Below, piece by piece: positions 44,353 to 54,239 of a stretch of 64,000 nt of DNA. A program made the position numbers and the translations under genes. Origin of the DNA: Blepharisma japonicum (lineage: Eukaryota; Ciliophora; Heterotrichea; Heterotrichida; Blepharismidae); the NCBI GenBank assembly GCA_949751835.1, contig CATKHK010000082.1, positions 62,001 to 126,000 of the forward strand, read 5' to 3'. The notes under the pieces are model-generated. The model had not been told where the DNA came from and made no database searches. It saw nothing but the letters and a program-made list of their open reading frames with translations. Each line of letters begins with the position of its first letter. The stretch's first letter is position 1.

Positions 44353-45588
44353 ATGAGTAGCCCACCACTATGGTCAGGATTTCAATCTTTAGGCGTCCAA
44401 GTAGCTCAAAATGCAATCGCTAAGCGTTATTTCGCTCTTAAAAGAGTTTTGATTACTGGCGCTTCTTCAGGTATAGGAAAAGCTTGTGCCATTTGGCTTT
44501 TAAATCAAGGTGCTCGTGTAGCTTTAATAGGTCGAGACTTAGAAGAACTCGAAAAAATCGGCCACCAATTCCCCAATCAAGCAGTTGCAATCCAGTGCGA
44601 CCTTGCAATTGATCGCCAGCAATATGATATGGTCTTAAGTGCTGTTGAAACCTTTGGTGGGCTTGATATTCTTATTAACGCAGCTGGAATTATTTTTGAA
44701 AATGACTTAGAATCTACATATCCCCAAGACCATGACTACATTATCGATATAAACCTAAGAGCAGTCTATCACATAATTCACATGTGCCAAAGCTTTTTAG
44801 AAAAAAGCAGAGGTTGCATAGTAAACTTGTCATGCGAATGGGGAAACCGTCCCCAACAAGGAATGATCTCCAATTGTATGGCCAAAGCCGGTCTTGAAAT
44901 GCTTACTAAATGTTTAGCCCTTGAACTTGCTCCTGTTAGAGTAAACGCTGTTGCTCCTGGCTGGACAAAAACGAATTTATTTAAATATGCTGGGCTAACT
45001 CCACATGAAATCGACGTCTTGAAAAACAGAATGATGAAGGCGAATCCAATGAAAAAAATAGCAAATCCAGATGACATTGTCAAAGCTGTTATCTTTTTAT
45101 GCTCAAAAAGAGCTGCAAACATCACAGGGCAAATACTAAAAGTGGATGGAGGGATGAATTTGACTTCATCCATCACCACTGATTGGCAAGATACCTTGAC
45201 AATGAACGCAAAATTCGCACCCACTGGAACACAGTCAATTCCAAGACTTGTAGATTGGGCCAGAAAAGAAGCGAGGAAATTTCAAGGTGAAGAAGTGCAT
45301 GATGAAGACTGGGTAAGAGAGCATGAGTCTAAAAGCAACTGGAGCACTAATCTGGCTGATGCACATATCAAAGTTACTGATAACTACAGCAAACTTGAAA
45401 AAACGGAAAATATTTTGAGCAATTTGGAAGAGCAGAAAGATGAAAATGGGACGATTTATACAGCAGAAAACCCCAAAGCTGCAAGAATGATAGCTGGGAG
45501 ACAAACTCAAGGCCCTAAAAGTGGGGCAGCAGTAGGAGAAAATTTGTTAGGACTTGGATTGAGTCCCCCAAGAATGAATTCTCCTTAA
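44353..45588 (+). CDS. SDR-fold protein with altered catalytic residues and a C-terminal tail
   Basis: 411 residues. Residues 28-280 are a classical short-chain dehydrogenase/reductase fold: cofactor motif TGASSGIG (35-42), NAAG (109-112) and VNAVAPGWTKT near 198. The catalytic Ser position is Cys161 (VNLSC), the Tyr position is Asn174 and Lys178 is kept, so the usual triad is lost and oxidoreductase activity is doubtful. A tail of about 130 residues (rich in E/K, ending in LGLSPPRMNSP) is not part of the standard fold. It may be a NAD(P)-binding structural or regulatory protein. All Trp codons are TGG; a strong ORF with normal start. Confidence 0.85.
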   Translation: MSSPPLWSGFQSLGVQVAQNAIAKRYFALKRVLITGASSGIGKACAIWLLNQGARVALIGRDLEELEKIGHQFPNQAVAIQCDLAIDRQQYDMVLSAVETFGGLDILINAAGIIFENDLESTYPQDHDYIIDINLRAVYHIIHMCQSFLEKSRGCIVNLSCEWGNRPQQGMISNCMAKAGLEMLTKCLALELAPVRVNAVAPGWTKTNLFKYAGLTPHEIDVLKNRMMKANPMKKIANPDDIVKAVIFLCSKRAANITGQILKVDGGMNLTSSITTDWQDTLTMNAKFAPTGTQSIPRLVDWARKEARKFQGEEVHDEDWVREHESKSNWSTNLADAHIKVTDNYSKLEKTENILSNLEEQKDENGTIYTAENPKAARMIAGRQTQGPKSGAAVGENLLGLGLSPPRMNSP

Positions 45589-45699
45589 TCTATTTAAACA
45601 ATAACAATTTATAATAGAATTTAATTGGTGAAATATTAGAAATACCTAGAAATATGGAATCCATAGCCTAAATCTCTGAAAACTAATATTGGCTTATAA

Positions 45700-46566
45700 A
45701 TGTCAGGGACTGTGAGGACTGAGATCCACTTCGATACTGGAGATATAGAAAGCACTCCTGGAATTCAAGCTTACCTTGATCTTGTAACTGGCGACACCAA
45801 TACCGCAAATGCCAAAAATAGAGCAGCCCAAATTATTGGTCATGAGCTCAATGACTTTACTCCAATCATTGCTATAACTTGTGCATCTGAAGACAGTGCC
45901 ACAAAACTCAAAAACGTCCTAACTGCTATTTGGTCTATGGCAAAAGGTGCTCTTGCAAGCAAGCTAGGTCCAGTTACACCAAAATTCTCTGCCCATGGGA
46001 TTTACACCATAATTACAGGAACAATTAATGACGAATTTCTCCAAAAAGCCAGAGAAATGCTTGAAATCGCTCACAATGTGGCAGGGGAAACATTTGGCCA
46101 TGAGCAGCACGCACATATTGAATTTGATGTTGGGAATCAAATTAATACTCTTCTAGCAAGTCCTAATATTTTGGTTGACTTGTTTAATGCTTTTTCATTT
46201 ACTTTGTCTCTTGAAAGCCACCCTAATTTATTTAATGAAGTTGTGAATTATTCAGAAGCCTGCATTTGTAATGATCAATGCAAATTTTATTTGAGACTCT
46301 TGAATGCTTATAGAGGATTCAATATGTCACTTAGGTTTGGAAGCTTTGAGGAATTAAGCGAAGAAGTGAAGTCACAGCTAGGTGCTATTGCTAGATTTTT
46401 GGTTCCTGAAGACCTCAAATCTCAGATTCCAAAGCAGGCAACGCCTATAATTAAGCCAATGGCAGATCATGGAGTTGGAGAAGTTCACGTACTTGCTGGT
46501 GCAGGAAGATTGGTGGCAGAACTCAAAATTAGATTCCCAGGGCTTTCACAGTTCTTTTTAGCTTAA
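45700..46566 (+). CDS. Conserved-looking soluble protein, family not recognised
   Basis: 288 residues, intronless, TGG for Trp, with a balanced globular composition (helical segments such as IIAITCASEDSATKLKNVL, and MLEIAHNVAGETFGHEQHAH). No signal peptide, membrane segment or coiled coil. A His/Gly-rich segment near residues 135-148 (GHEQHAHIEFDVG) could bind metal, which is only a guess. It follows the SDR-like gene by 111 bp on the same strand. I do not recognise the family. Confidence 0.75.
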   Translation: MSGTVRTEIHFDTGDIESTPGIQAYLDLVTGDTNTANAKNRAAQIIGHELNDFTPIIAITCASEDSATKLKNVLTAIWSMAKGALASKLGPVTPKFSAHGIYTIITGTINDEFLQKAREMLEIAHNVAGETFGHEQHAHIEFDVGNQINTLLASPNILVDLFNAFSFTLSLESHPNLFNEVVNYSEACICNDQCKFYLRLLNAYRGFNMSLRFGSFEELSEEVKSQLGAIARFLVPEDLKSQIPKQATPIIKPMADHGVGEVHVLAGAGRLVAELKIRFPGLSQFFLA

Positions 46567-46818
46567 TTTACTTTATATTTGATTAATTTTTAAATTGTAA
46601 TGAATTAATTAATTTATTAATAAATAAAAGATCAATTATTAGATGTCTAAAATGTAATTAATAAATATCTTGAATTAATGAATCTTATTGAAAATTTCAA
46701 AGTTGCAGTCTTTACCTTATGCTATCTTCTTATTTAAAAATTATTAAATAATTTGGATTTAACTATCAATACATGTCTAATTATAAACAGATTTCGCATG
46801 CTTATAATATTACATTGC

Positions 46819-47844
46819 TTATTCTTCAATTATTGTTTCAAAATAATGTTGCTTACGGGTAGATTTACGAGATTGAGATCTTGGGATTTTTTCAATAAAA
46901 AAATCTGGAGATTTAAATGACTCTTCGATTCATTTTTGCCAACTTTTTATCGGAATTTTTAAGGCAATTGCTTTATTATATAGTTTCTGAATAGAAATAT
47001 TATGAAACTTGCTTTTGGAAGGAGATTTCATTTTTTCTGCAATGCAAAGCGAATAGAAAAATCGCTGCTGGGAATTTATGTTAATATTTTCAAAATTCTC
47101 AATTTGCATTAAAGAGTCTTCCATTTCTTGTGTCGTAGTTGAGCTTATAACTGTATTTTCACTTGTTAGACTTTCCAGTTCACTTGTGATTTCTTCTATT
47201 TTTTTATTTAGTTCTTGAGACTTGAGACCTAATTTTACTGTTTTATTTAAAGCTTTTTGGAATTCCAATGCTTTATCTTTCAATTCTTCTAAGTTTGCGC
47301 TTTTTGCTTCTTTTAATGCTAATTTCTGATCATAGGCTAAAGTTTTTAGCCGATCAGCATATATTTTTAAAGATAACGATCCTCTAAAAGTAATTAATAA
47401 TGAGCTTAAAGACCTTAGAGTTTCTTTATTTTTTCTATCTTCTCCATAATTTAACTCTGAAATTTTCTGGCAAAGTCTCAATAAAATAGACGCATAATTT
47501 TTATCTCCAGGCTTCAGAATTATTTTTTCCGTTATTTCTATCAGACATTTTTCTAACTTTTTTAAGCGAAAATTAATTTGGTCTAAGGATGTAAAAGATT
47601 CTAGTATTATAAGGCTTTCAGAGATGCAAAGGCAGGTGCGAGAATGGGATTCAATTAAATCGATCGGTATGAGATCTTCACAATTTGTACAGAGGGTTCT
47701 TAGTTCTGGAGGTAGAGGGTTGAGTGTAGACTTTCGGAGAAGCTTAGATTGAGAGAGTTTTTGATTAGAGGAGTCAGGATTGTTGCGATTTAAAGAGAGT
47801 GATGGGATTTGAGACCGCTGCTGGGTTGACTGCTTATATAACAT
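46819..47844 (-). CDS. Coiled-coil protein with CxxC...HxxxC zinc-finger-like motif
   Basis: 341 residues, continuous through one TGA=Trp (at 46930-46932, QKWIEES). The N-terminal 50 residues are Ser/Gln/Asn-rich. Residues about 51-73 read TLCTNCEDLIPIDLIESH, followed by SRTCLC, a C2HC-type finger spacing. Residues 80-250 are coiled coil, ending in a basic tail. The combination (C2HC finger plus coiled coil) occurs in several ciliary proteins, but no exact family is recognised. It is tandem with, and just downstream of, CFAP96 (94 bp). Confidence 0.65.
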
Positions 47845-47938
47845 TAATTTAAGCTAAATATCTCGGAAAATAAAATTATTTTGATTTAAATTGAGTATAT
47901 TTATATATTTTCTATTTTAAAATTTGGCTAATGATTAT

Positions 47939-48880
47939 TTAAATTGCTAACGCTGTCTTCACATTTCTTGCAAAAGAACTCAAAGGTGGCGAAACCCAGG
48001 TCTTGAGTTTGTAGTTATTTGATTTCCATATCAGATTGTCATGTTTTCCAGCTGTTTTTTCCTTCTCAGGATAAGGATCAGCCACATGCTCAGGGAATTT
48101 TCCAATAGTGTTTCCAGGTAGGGTTGAACTAAATGGCATAAACGGTTTGCCATGCTTGACTCCATCATAGGTAGTTTTCTTTCCAGCTGATGCTAAAGTA
48201 TGAGAATAATCGTAAAGTGTTTTACTATCTGTAAAGTTCCTTCCATTACAAGATGAAGGTCTAAATGGTGCGTCTAATCTCAAAGATTTTTCTTTTCTTC
48301 TTTGCTCTCTAAGTCATTCTTCTTGGCTATCGTAAGGGCTTGACATATATTCTGGGTATTTTCCAATCGTAATTCCAGGTGCTGCGGAGCCTGACCCTCT
48401 CTTTGCTGGGCAAGTGAAAAACCCTTTTGGTCCTAAAGTAATTTTCCCATCTGGACCCCTTCGGTTTGGTCTTTGATCAGGTTGAACTGAAGAATATTCA
48501 AACATAGCAAGTGGCTCTTTGAAAGCTCCATTAGATTTTCATGGTTTACCATGAAAACTCATCATTTTTTCAGCATTTTCTCTTTCTTTGAGGTATTTAG
48601 GAGGAGGATCTTGATAAGTACCACATACATATTCAGGAGTTGAAAAATACCCTTCTTTGACTTGGCCTGTCTTTGGTATGATTGTCAAAAAATTTCTTGG
48701 AGCAGTTATTATCTTCCCATCTGGGCCTTTCTTTGAAGGTGGCTCTCTGGCATAAACATCATCGGCTATGGCTAAATTTCCAGGAATGGAAAAGAGCCCA
48801 TGCTGCTGTTTATAAGGATCAAAACGTGCTTCTTCGAATTGCTTTGTGCGAGCTGCTTCAAATTTTGACGGTTGAGACAT
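47939..48880 (-). CDS. CFAP96: CFAP96 (C4orf47-like) cilium protein
   Basis: 313 residues, continuous through two TGA=Trp codons (48539 and 48314). Family blocks in order: FEEARFDPYKQQHGLFS, GPDGKIITAPRNFLT, GYFSTPEYVCGTY, GPKGFFTCPAKRGSGSA, TIGKYPEYMSSPYD, FMPFSSTLPGNTIGKFPEH, ADPYPEKEK and FARNVKTALA. The repeated Gly/Pro-rich segments with KYPEY and KFPEH motifs are typical of CFAP96 (C4orf47), a ciliary/flagellar protein of the basal body and axoneme region. The role is inferred from the family. No introns. Confidence 0.85.
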
Positions 48881-49110
48881 ATTATTGGAGCTTATTAAGA
48901 ACTTATTTCAAATATCATAAAAAACTCTCTCCTCTAAACTATATAAATTAAGAAATTTTCTTTCCTCAAAGATTATTTCGCCATTGCAAAACAATATATT
49001 TCAATTACTTATAAATAAAGTTGTTAATTTCTACCAAAATGAAAGGCAGGTTTGCTTAGAAAATAGCTTATTTTACTCATAATAAATATCGTTTTTATAA
49101 GTTCAGATTA

Positions 49111-49183
49111 GCGGCTTTGGCTCAGTCGGTAGAGCGCGAGTCTCATAATCTCGAGGTCGTGAGTTCAATCCTCACAAGCCGCA
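49111..49183 (+). tRNA. trnM-CAT: tRNA-Met (CAT), elongator
   Basis: A 73-nt cloverleaf: acceptor GCGGCTT pairs with AAGCCGC, D arm GCTCAGTCGGTAGAGC, anticodon loop CTCATAA with CAT at 49144-49146, T arm GTGAGTTCAATCCTCAC, and discriminator A. Position 31:39 is T-T, as in other eukaryotic elongator tRNA-Met genes. CCA is not encoded. It has no intron. Confidence 0.95.
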
Positions 49184-49186
49184 TTA

Positions 49187-49191
49187 TTTTT
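49187..49191 (+). terminator. Pol III oligo-T terminator
   Basis: Five T residues begin three bases after the tRNA-Met 3' end, as expected for RNA polymerase III termination. Confidence 0.7.
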
Positions 49192-49293
49192 GTCCAAATA
49201 TTTATAAAATTAATTGAATTATTTTAAGAAAATTAAATCATTTTACTATTGATAGTTATTGGTAGGCTGCTTCAAATCTATGTTTTATTTTAA

Positions 49294-49905
49294 TTATTTT
49301 GATACGAAATGATAATAAGGTGCATAAGCAGGTCCAGGGGAGGGGTTTCTTATTATTTGGCTTTGCCTTTCAGTGTTTGGCATCACTGCTCTCGGACTTC
49401 TATCTCTTACAGATTCTGTGTTCGGTGTATATGCTCCTGGCCCTGGAGCTTTATTTTTGTCCTCAGCTTTTCTTGGAGCAGTTCCAAAAGAATACCCATT
49501 TCCTTTATTGAATTCGCTCTATATGGTTTTTACATAAATTTCATCTCCTTGGTGACTTTGGCTTCTTCTTGACTTATTATTTTTAACAGTTTTATTTTCT
49601 TCAGTTTTTACACTTTCAATATTTCTTCTAGGAGATTTAATAGAATTTTCTAATAAATAAGCAGTGGATAAATGCCTTCCATAGTTTTCTTTTTTTTGTC
49701 TCTCTCATACATCTTTGATCATCATTTCCAAAATGACCTTAAAATTTTCCTTGAAATTTTTACTTTTTCCTAATTCATATATATTTGCATACACCTCTTC
49801 AAGATCATCAATAATGCCTGATGTGCTAAGTTTTGATATAGTTTCTGGTAACTCATAATACTTGTTAATCTCTTTTCTTATGGTATCGCTAACCCTTTCC
49901 GCCAT
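49294..49905 (-). CDS. SHIPPO/STPGR-repeat protein (one intron)
   Basis: Exons 49905-49534 and 49518-49294 give 198 residues. After removing the 15-nt intron the C-terminal half holds Pro-Gly-Pro-rich repeats (YSFGTAPRKAEDKNKAPGPGAYTP, then SPGPAYAP), the SHIPPO/STPGR motif of axonemal and sperm-tail proteins. The N-terminal 100 residues are helical (VSDTIRKEINKYYELPETIS). One TGA=Trp lies at 49705. The intron contains a TAG, so without splicing the repeats would be lost. The start codon faces that of the CXC gene, 11 bp away. Confidence 0.8.
49519..49533 (-). other. 15-nt intron
   Basis: On the minus strand GTAAAAACCATATAG, with A at position 10 and an in-frame TAG. Splicing joins DEIY to SEFNKG and opens the SHIPPO repeats. 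Confidence 0.88.
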
Positions 49906-49916
49906 TTACAAATTGA
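49906..49916. promoter_or_regulatory. 11-bp gap between two divergent start codons
   Basis: Only 11 bp separate the ATG of the SHIPPO gene (49903-49905, minus) from the ATG of the CXC gene (49917-49919, plus). Transcription start sites must lie within the opposite gene or both mRNAs have almost no leader. Confidence 0.7.
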
Positions 49917-50780
49917 ATGAATTCTACTCCAATAAAGACGCAGCTGTATAATTCAGATGAAGAATTGCATATTCTGACACCAATTCCACAAAGAGTAATG
50001 ACTCCTCTAACATCTCCGTTTACTCAATCAATCCTTAAATTGTCTCCAATAAGAGCATTTGCATCGCCTCAGTCCAATTTCAACCAATTGTAAATTTCAA
50101 ATAGAACTTTTACCCCTAAAACCCTTTGGGCTTCATTAGGAAACTTGTCTCCAATATGCCAAGAAGTGGCTCGTCCAGATCTTCTAGCCACTACGACCCG
50201 GTTTATTCAAAAATTGGATTTTTCAAAGGTACTGGAAGGATCTGCACGTTTCAAAGCAAGTTCTATTGCAGTTGAAATCAAAGTTCACGACGACATTAGT
50301 GATGAAGGAAGTCTATTGGCTTCTCTATCAAACTGCAAGCCAAAAAAAAGGCCGAGAAATCCAAGTAAAACTGATAAAAAAATTTGCTGCAATTGCTCAA
50401 AATCTAGATGCCTTAAATTGTATTGCGACTGCTTTAAAGCAGGAACTTATTGTGAAGGCTGCAGCTGCGTAGACTGTTATAATATACAAGAACACGAAAA
50501 CGTCAGGGTTAGCGTAATTAACGCGATTTTAGAAAAAAATCCGACTGCTTTTAAGCCGAAGATTAAAACTGTATCTGTTAAAGGAGAACAAAAAGAAATG
50601 CACAATACTGGGTGCCATTGCAGCAAGTCTGCATGCTTGAAGAAATATTGCGAGTGCTATCAGAGTGGCATTTTGTGTGGGCCCAGCTGCCAATGCTTCG
50701 GGTGTATGAATACGATACAAAACGAAGTGAAAAGAAAAAACACACAGGTTTTTAAAGTAGGGCAGCTATTCCGTAACTAA
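49917..50780 (+). CDS. LIN54/tesmin-like CXC-domain protein (one intron)
   Basis: Exons 49917-50089 and 50105-50780 give 282 residues. Two CXC domains are clear: CCNCSKSRCLKLYCDCF with CEGCSCVDC, and CHCSKSACLKKYCECY with CGPSCQCFGC, joined by a linker of about 50 residues. This tandem arrangement is that of LIN54/tesmin/TSO1 proteins, which bind DNA at CHR-type promoter elements and control cell-cycle genes. The N-terminal 100 residues are Thr/Pro-rich with TP/SP sites (TPIKTQ, TPLTSPFTQ, LSPIRAF). Splicing restores the frame between NQ and TFTPKT. All Trp codons are TGG. Confidence 0.92.
50090..50104 (+). other. 15-nt intron
   Basis: GTAAATTTCAAATAG, with A at position 10. Removal joins CAATT to AACTTT and keeps the frame into the CXC domains. 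Confidence 0.9.
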
Positions 50781-51018
50781 TTATAAATTATCAAATTAAT
50801 GATTCATATTATTTAACTAATTATACAGTAATAAGATGAAATTAGATCCATTTATAAAGAATTTTTGCTTTTTGAAAACATTTATATTAATAATATAAGA
50901 TTAATTGCCCTATTCAGCCAGAAATAATTCTAATTTGAATCTTTTCCATATTTTCTATTGAATTTCGAGTCTCTTTTCATCTCCATCTTAATTTCTGGCT
51001 GAAACTATTTAATAAAAA

Positions 51019-52773
51019 ATGCAATCAATCATTGGAGTTATCAAGCATAATCTTCTTCAAGCCATTCAAGCTGCAGTTCCAGTTACCGAGCCAATCATCG
51101 TAACTCCAGCAGCTGCAAAATTCAAAACAGACTTCATCTCTCCAATTGCATTGGCTATCTTCAACAAATACAAAAAAGAAGGTTGCTTTGGCTTTGCAAA
51201 TCCTCAGCAATTAGCCCAAGCTATAAGCTCACATATCTCCCAAAATGAAGTAATCCAATCAATTGAAGTAGCAGGAAATGGCTTCTTAAATATCCACATC
51301 CAGCCAGAGTATTTAGCAAGTCTCATCCACAATATCTCAGCTTCAGGGAAACTACAAATAAATTTAAACGTAGAAAGACAAAAAATTCTAGTAGATTTTT
51401 CAAGCCCAAATATAGCCAAAGAAATGCACGTGGGACATTTAAGGTCAACTATTATTGGAGACGCTATATGCAGATGCTTGGAGTTTTTAGGACATGAAGT
51501 ACTAAGGACTAATCATCTTGGAGATTGGGGAACTCAGTTTGGTATGCTTTTAACCTACCTTAATGATACTTATCCAGACTGGGAAACCAATGCTCCTGAT
51601 ATTTCTGACTTAGAGACCTTTTACAAAGCAGCAAAACAAAGGTTTGACCAAGAGCCAGAATTCAAAGAAAGATCAAGGCTAAAGGTCGTCGATCTTCAAT
51701 CAGGCGAGGAAAATGCAATAAAAGCTTGGAAATACATCTACAAAGTATCAAGGGAGTACTTGCAAATTATTTATGATCGTCTTGATATCAAAATCGAGGA
51801 TTGTGGAGAGAGTTTCTATAATCCAATGCTTCCAGGAATAACTCAAGAGTTAGTAGAAAAAGGGTTTGCAGTCCAGTCTGAAGGTGCACTATGTTTCAAT
51901 GTGCCTGGCTTTGAATTGCCTTTGATGGTTCAAAAGTCTGATGGAGGTTATGGCTATGATTCTACAGATTTAGCAGCTGCTAAATATAGGTTATTGGATT
52001 TAGGTGTGAAAAGAGCTATCTATGTTACTGATATGGGCCAAAATCCTCACTTCCTGACCATTTTTGAAGCTGCAAAGCTAATTGGCTGGCACAGGCCACC
52101 AGAAACTCGTATGGATCATGCTGGGTTCGGTGTGGTTTTAGGTGAAGACGGCAAAAAATTCAAAACCAGATCTGGAGAGGCTGTTAAATTAATCACCTTA
52201 CTTGATGAAGCACATGGCAGAGCTAAAGAGCAGCTACTTAAAAGATCTAATGAACCAGAAATTGGTCAGCAAACTCACTTAAATCCAAGTGACTTTGAAA
52301 ATGCAGCAGAAGCTATTGGAGTTTCAGCAATAAAATATTACGATCTAAAACAAAACAGGATCTCAACTTATGAGTTTTCATTTGATAGGATGCTTGATCC
52401 TAGAGGAAATACAGCAGTTTACTTAATTTATGCATATGCAAGAATCTGCTCAATTCTTGATAAAGCAGGGCAAGAAGCTGTAGCTGCAGCGCTAGCAAAT
52501 CCTTGCATACTTATGGCACCACAAGAGAGAGCATTAGCTTTATGGATTTGTAGGTTCCCAGACACTCTTGAAACAGTAATTGAAGAACTCTCATTAAACA
52601 AGCTCTGTGATTTAATTTATGAAGTCACTACAAAGTTCTCAGAATTTTATTCAAACTGCAAAGTTATTGGAACTCCAGAGCAAGCTTCAAGGCTGCAGTT
52701 GTGCTTGGCTACAAAATTCATGCTACTTGAATCTTTCACACTTCTCGGAATTAAACCTTTAGAAAGGATTTAA
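51019..52773 (+). CDS. RARS: Arginyl-tRNA synthetase, cytosolic type
   Basis: 584 residues. Class I signatures: HIGH as HVGH within AKEMHVGHLRSTIIGD, and the KMSKS-equivalent region as GKKFKTRSGEAVKL. The N-terminal additional domain for the tRNA D-loop begins MQSIIGVIKHNLLQAI and runs to about 110. LGDWGTQFGMLLTYL and DMGQNPHFLTIFEA are ArgRS-specific. The anticodon-binding DALR domain follows (ICSILDKAGQEAVAAAL to the end, LLGIKPLERI). The enzyme charges tRNA-Arg with arginine. Intronless; all Trp codons are TGG. Confidence 0.96.
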   Translation: MQSIIGVIKHNLLQAIQAAVPVTEPIIVTPAAAKFKTDFISPIALAIFNKYKKEGCFGFANPQQLAQAISSHISQNEVIQSIEVAGNGFLNIHIQPEYLASLIHNISASGKLQINLNVERQKILVDFSSPNIAKEMHVGHLRSTIIGDAICRCLEFLGHEVLRTNHLGDWGTQFGMLLTYLNDTYPDWETNAPDISDLETFYKAAKQRFDQEPEFKERSRLKVVDLQSGEENAIKAWKYIYKVSREYLQIIYDRLDIKIEDCGESFYNPMLPGITQELVEKGFAVQSEGALCFNVPGFELPLMVQKSDGGYGYDSTDLAAAKYRLLDLGVKRAIYVTDMGQNPHFLTIFEAAKLIGWHRPPETRMDHAGFGVVLGEDGKKFKTRSGEAVKLITLLDEAHGRAKEQLLKRSNEPEIGQQTHLNPSDFENAAEAIGVSAIKYYDLKQNRISTYEFSFDRMLDPRGNTAVYLIYAYARICSILDKAGQEAVAAALANPCILMAPQERALALWICRFPDTLETVIEELSLNKLCDLIYEVTTKFSEFYSNCKVIGTPEQASRLQLCLATKFMLLESFTLLGIKPLERI

Positions 52774-52870
52774 ATAAGAAGAGAATTATCAAATAATGTT
52801 CTAAAATTAATAAATATAATATGAAGTAGAAACTATAATAAATATATTAATGAATGATATTTAGTGAATA

Positions 52871-54208
52871 TTAATCATGATTTTTCTCATTCTTTTGACT
52901 TTCAAAACTAATATGCCATTCATCAATTGTAGGAATTTGAGGTAATGATGTGTATTTTTTCAGTGGCGCTCCACCTCTTAAGACCTTACTATAAAAATCG
53001 ATAGCGTTTATCTTATTAAAAGGTGATTTCATCAATGCGAATTTTGATGTTTTTAGTCCTATTGATACTAAAGTAGGATACGAAGTAATCCCTAAAACTC
53101 TTTCAAGCCCAGAAAATTGGTCTCGTTCTGCTCATAAGAAATTCATGCTACGTGCTCGTTCTCTAGTTGACAAATCATATAATATATCAATTAAATCAAG
53201 CCTAGCTTCTAAATCACCATTGTGTAAATTTGGAATAAAAGCTATCATGCAAATAGATTCTCTACAAGAGGCTTCAAATTGAGACTGGCTCACTAATTGA
53301 GGTATCTTTGGTTGGGATTTTGATTCATCATATTTGTCTTGAACAATGGTGATTATTTCTCCAGGAAGAACAGAATTTATTTCAAAGTGATAATTTTTCT
53401 TAAGCAATTTCAGAGTAGGAAATTTCTCAATTGCATATTTTGAAGCAGATTGAGGATTCAGTGTTGCATCAATTTTTGCTACATTGACTTGGTCTTTAAA
53501 AAATGCAGCTATTCTAGGTAATTGTGCATTTAATTTCTGAGAAACCTCTCCATCAGATTTATAGAAGCAAATGAGCCACATTTGTTCACTTTGCAATATG
53601 CTATCAAGCTGATTGTCATTGTAAATTCACACATCATTTTCTACTAGACCATGCTTTGGAGTATAAAAGCTATTATCATCTTTAGATGGCACAAAATTTT
53701 TTTTAATTATTTGCTCAGGTTTTTGATTTGAATCAGGTAAATGAATTGATTCCTGGATTTTTGGAGGCTCACTTGGAGGCTGAGGCTTATTTTCAATGCT
53801 AAGGTTCTCAATTTGGCTTATTGCAAACCTATAAGCTTCTTTCATATTATCTTCAAATTTTTTGCCAGGAAAATAATTATTTGGAGGCTGCGATTTATCA
53901 ATTCCAAAAAACTTAATAGTCGGATAATAAGTAACCCCATAGCGGGAGCCAATTGATTGATCATCTGTCATATCAACTACTCCAAACCTAACCTTCCCTT
54001 TATATTCTTCTGCAGCTTTATTTCATTTAGGTGATAATCTTTCACTTTTTTGGTCATTTGTAGATATGAAATTGATAAATCAAATATCAGTAGACTTCAA
54101 AACTTCTTCATCAAAGTTTTTTCTGCTTAGAATCTCAACATATGGGCTATCAAAATAAGAAGATGCCACTAAAAGAACCTGCAATGAAAGAAGTCAAGCG
54201 ACTCCCAT
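52871..54208 (-). CDS. PDIA6/P5-like protein disulfide isomerase without CxxC motifs
   Basis: 445 residues through several TGA=Trp codons. A signal peptide starts it (MGVAWLLSLQVLLVASS). Two thioredoxin folds follow, with GVTYYPTIKFFG and EKFPTLKLLKK as their cis-Pro regions. The redox CGHC expected after W is absent in both: ISTNDQKSERLSP and YKSDGEVSQKL. The C-terminal P5 domain is typical: SICMIAFIPNL, FLWAERDQFSGLERVLGI, SYPTLVSIGLKTSKFALM. Length matches PDIA6 (about 440). It is thus probably a redox-inactive ER chaperone or scaffold. There is no KDEL (ends KNEKNHD). Its start is 31 bp after the RCE1 stop. Confidence 0.87.
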
Positions 54209-54239
54209 TTATTTTATCATAATATAGTTATAATTTTGC

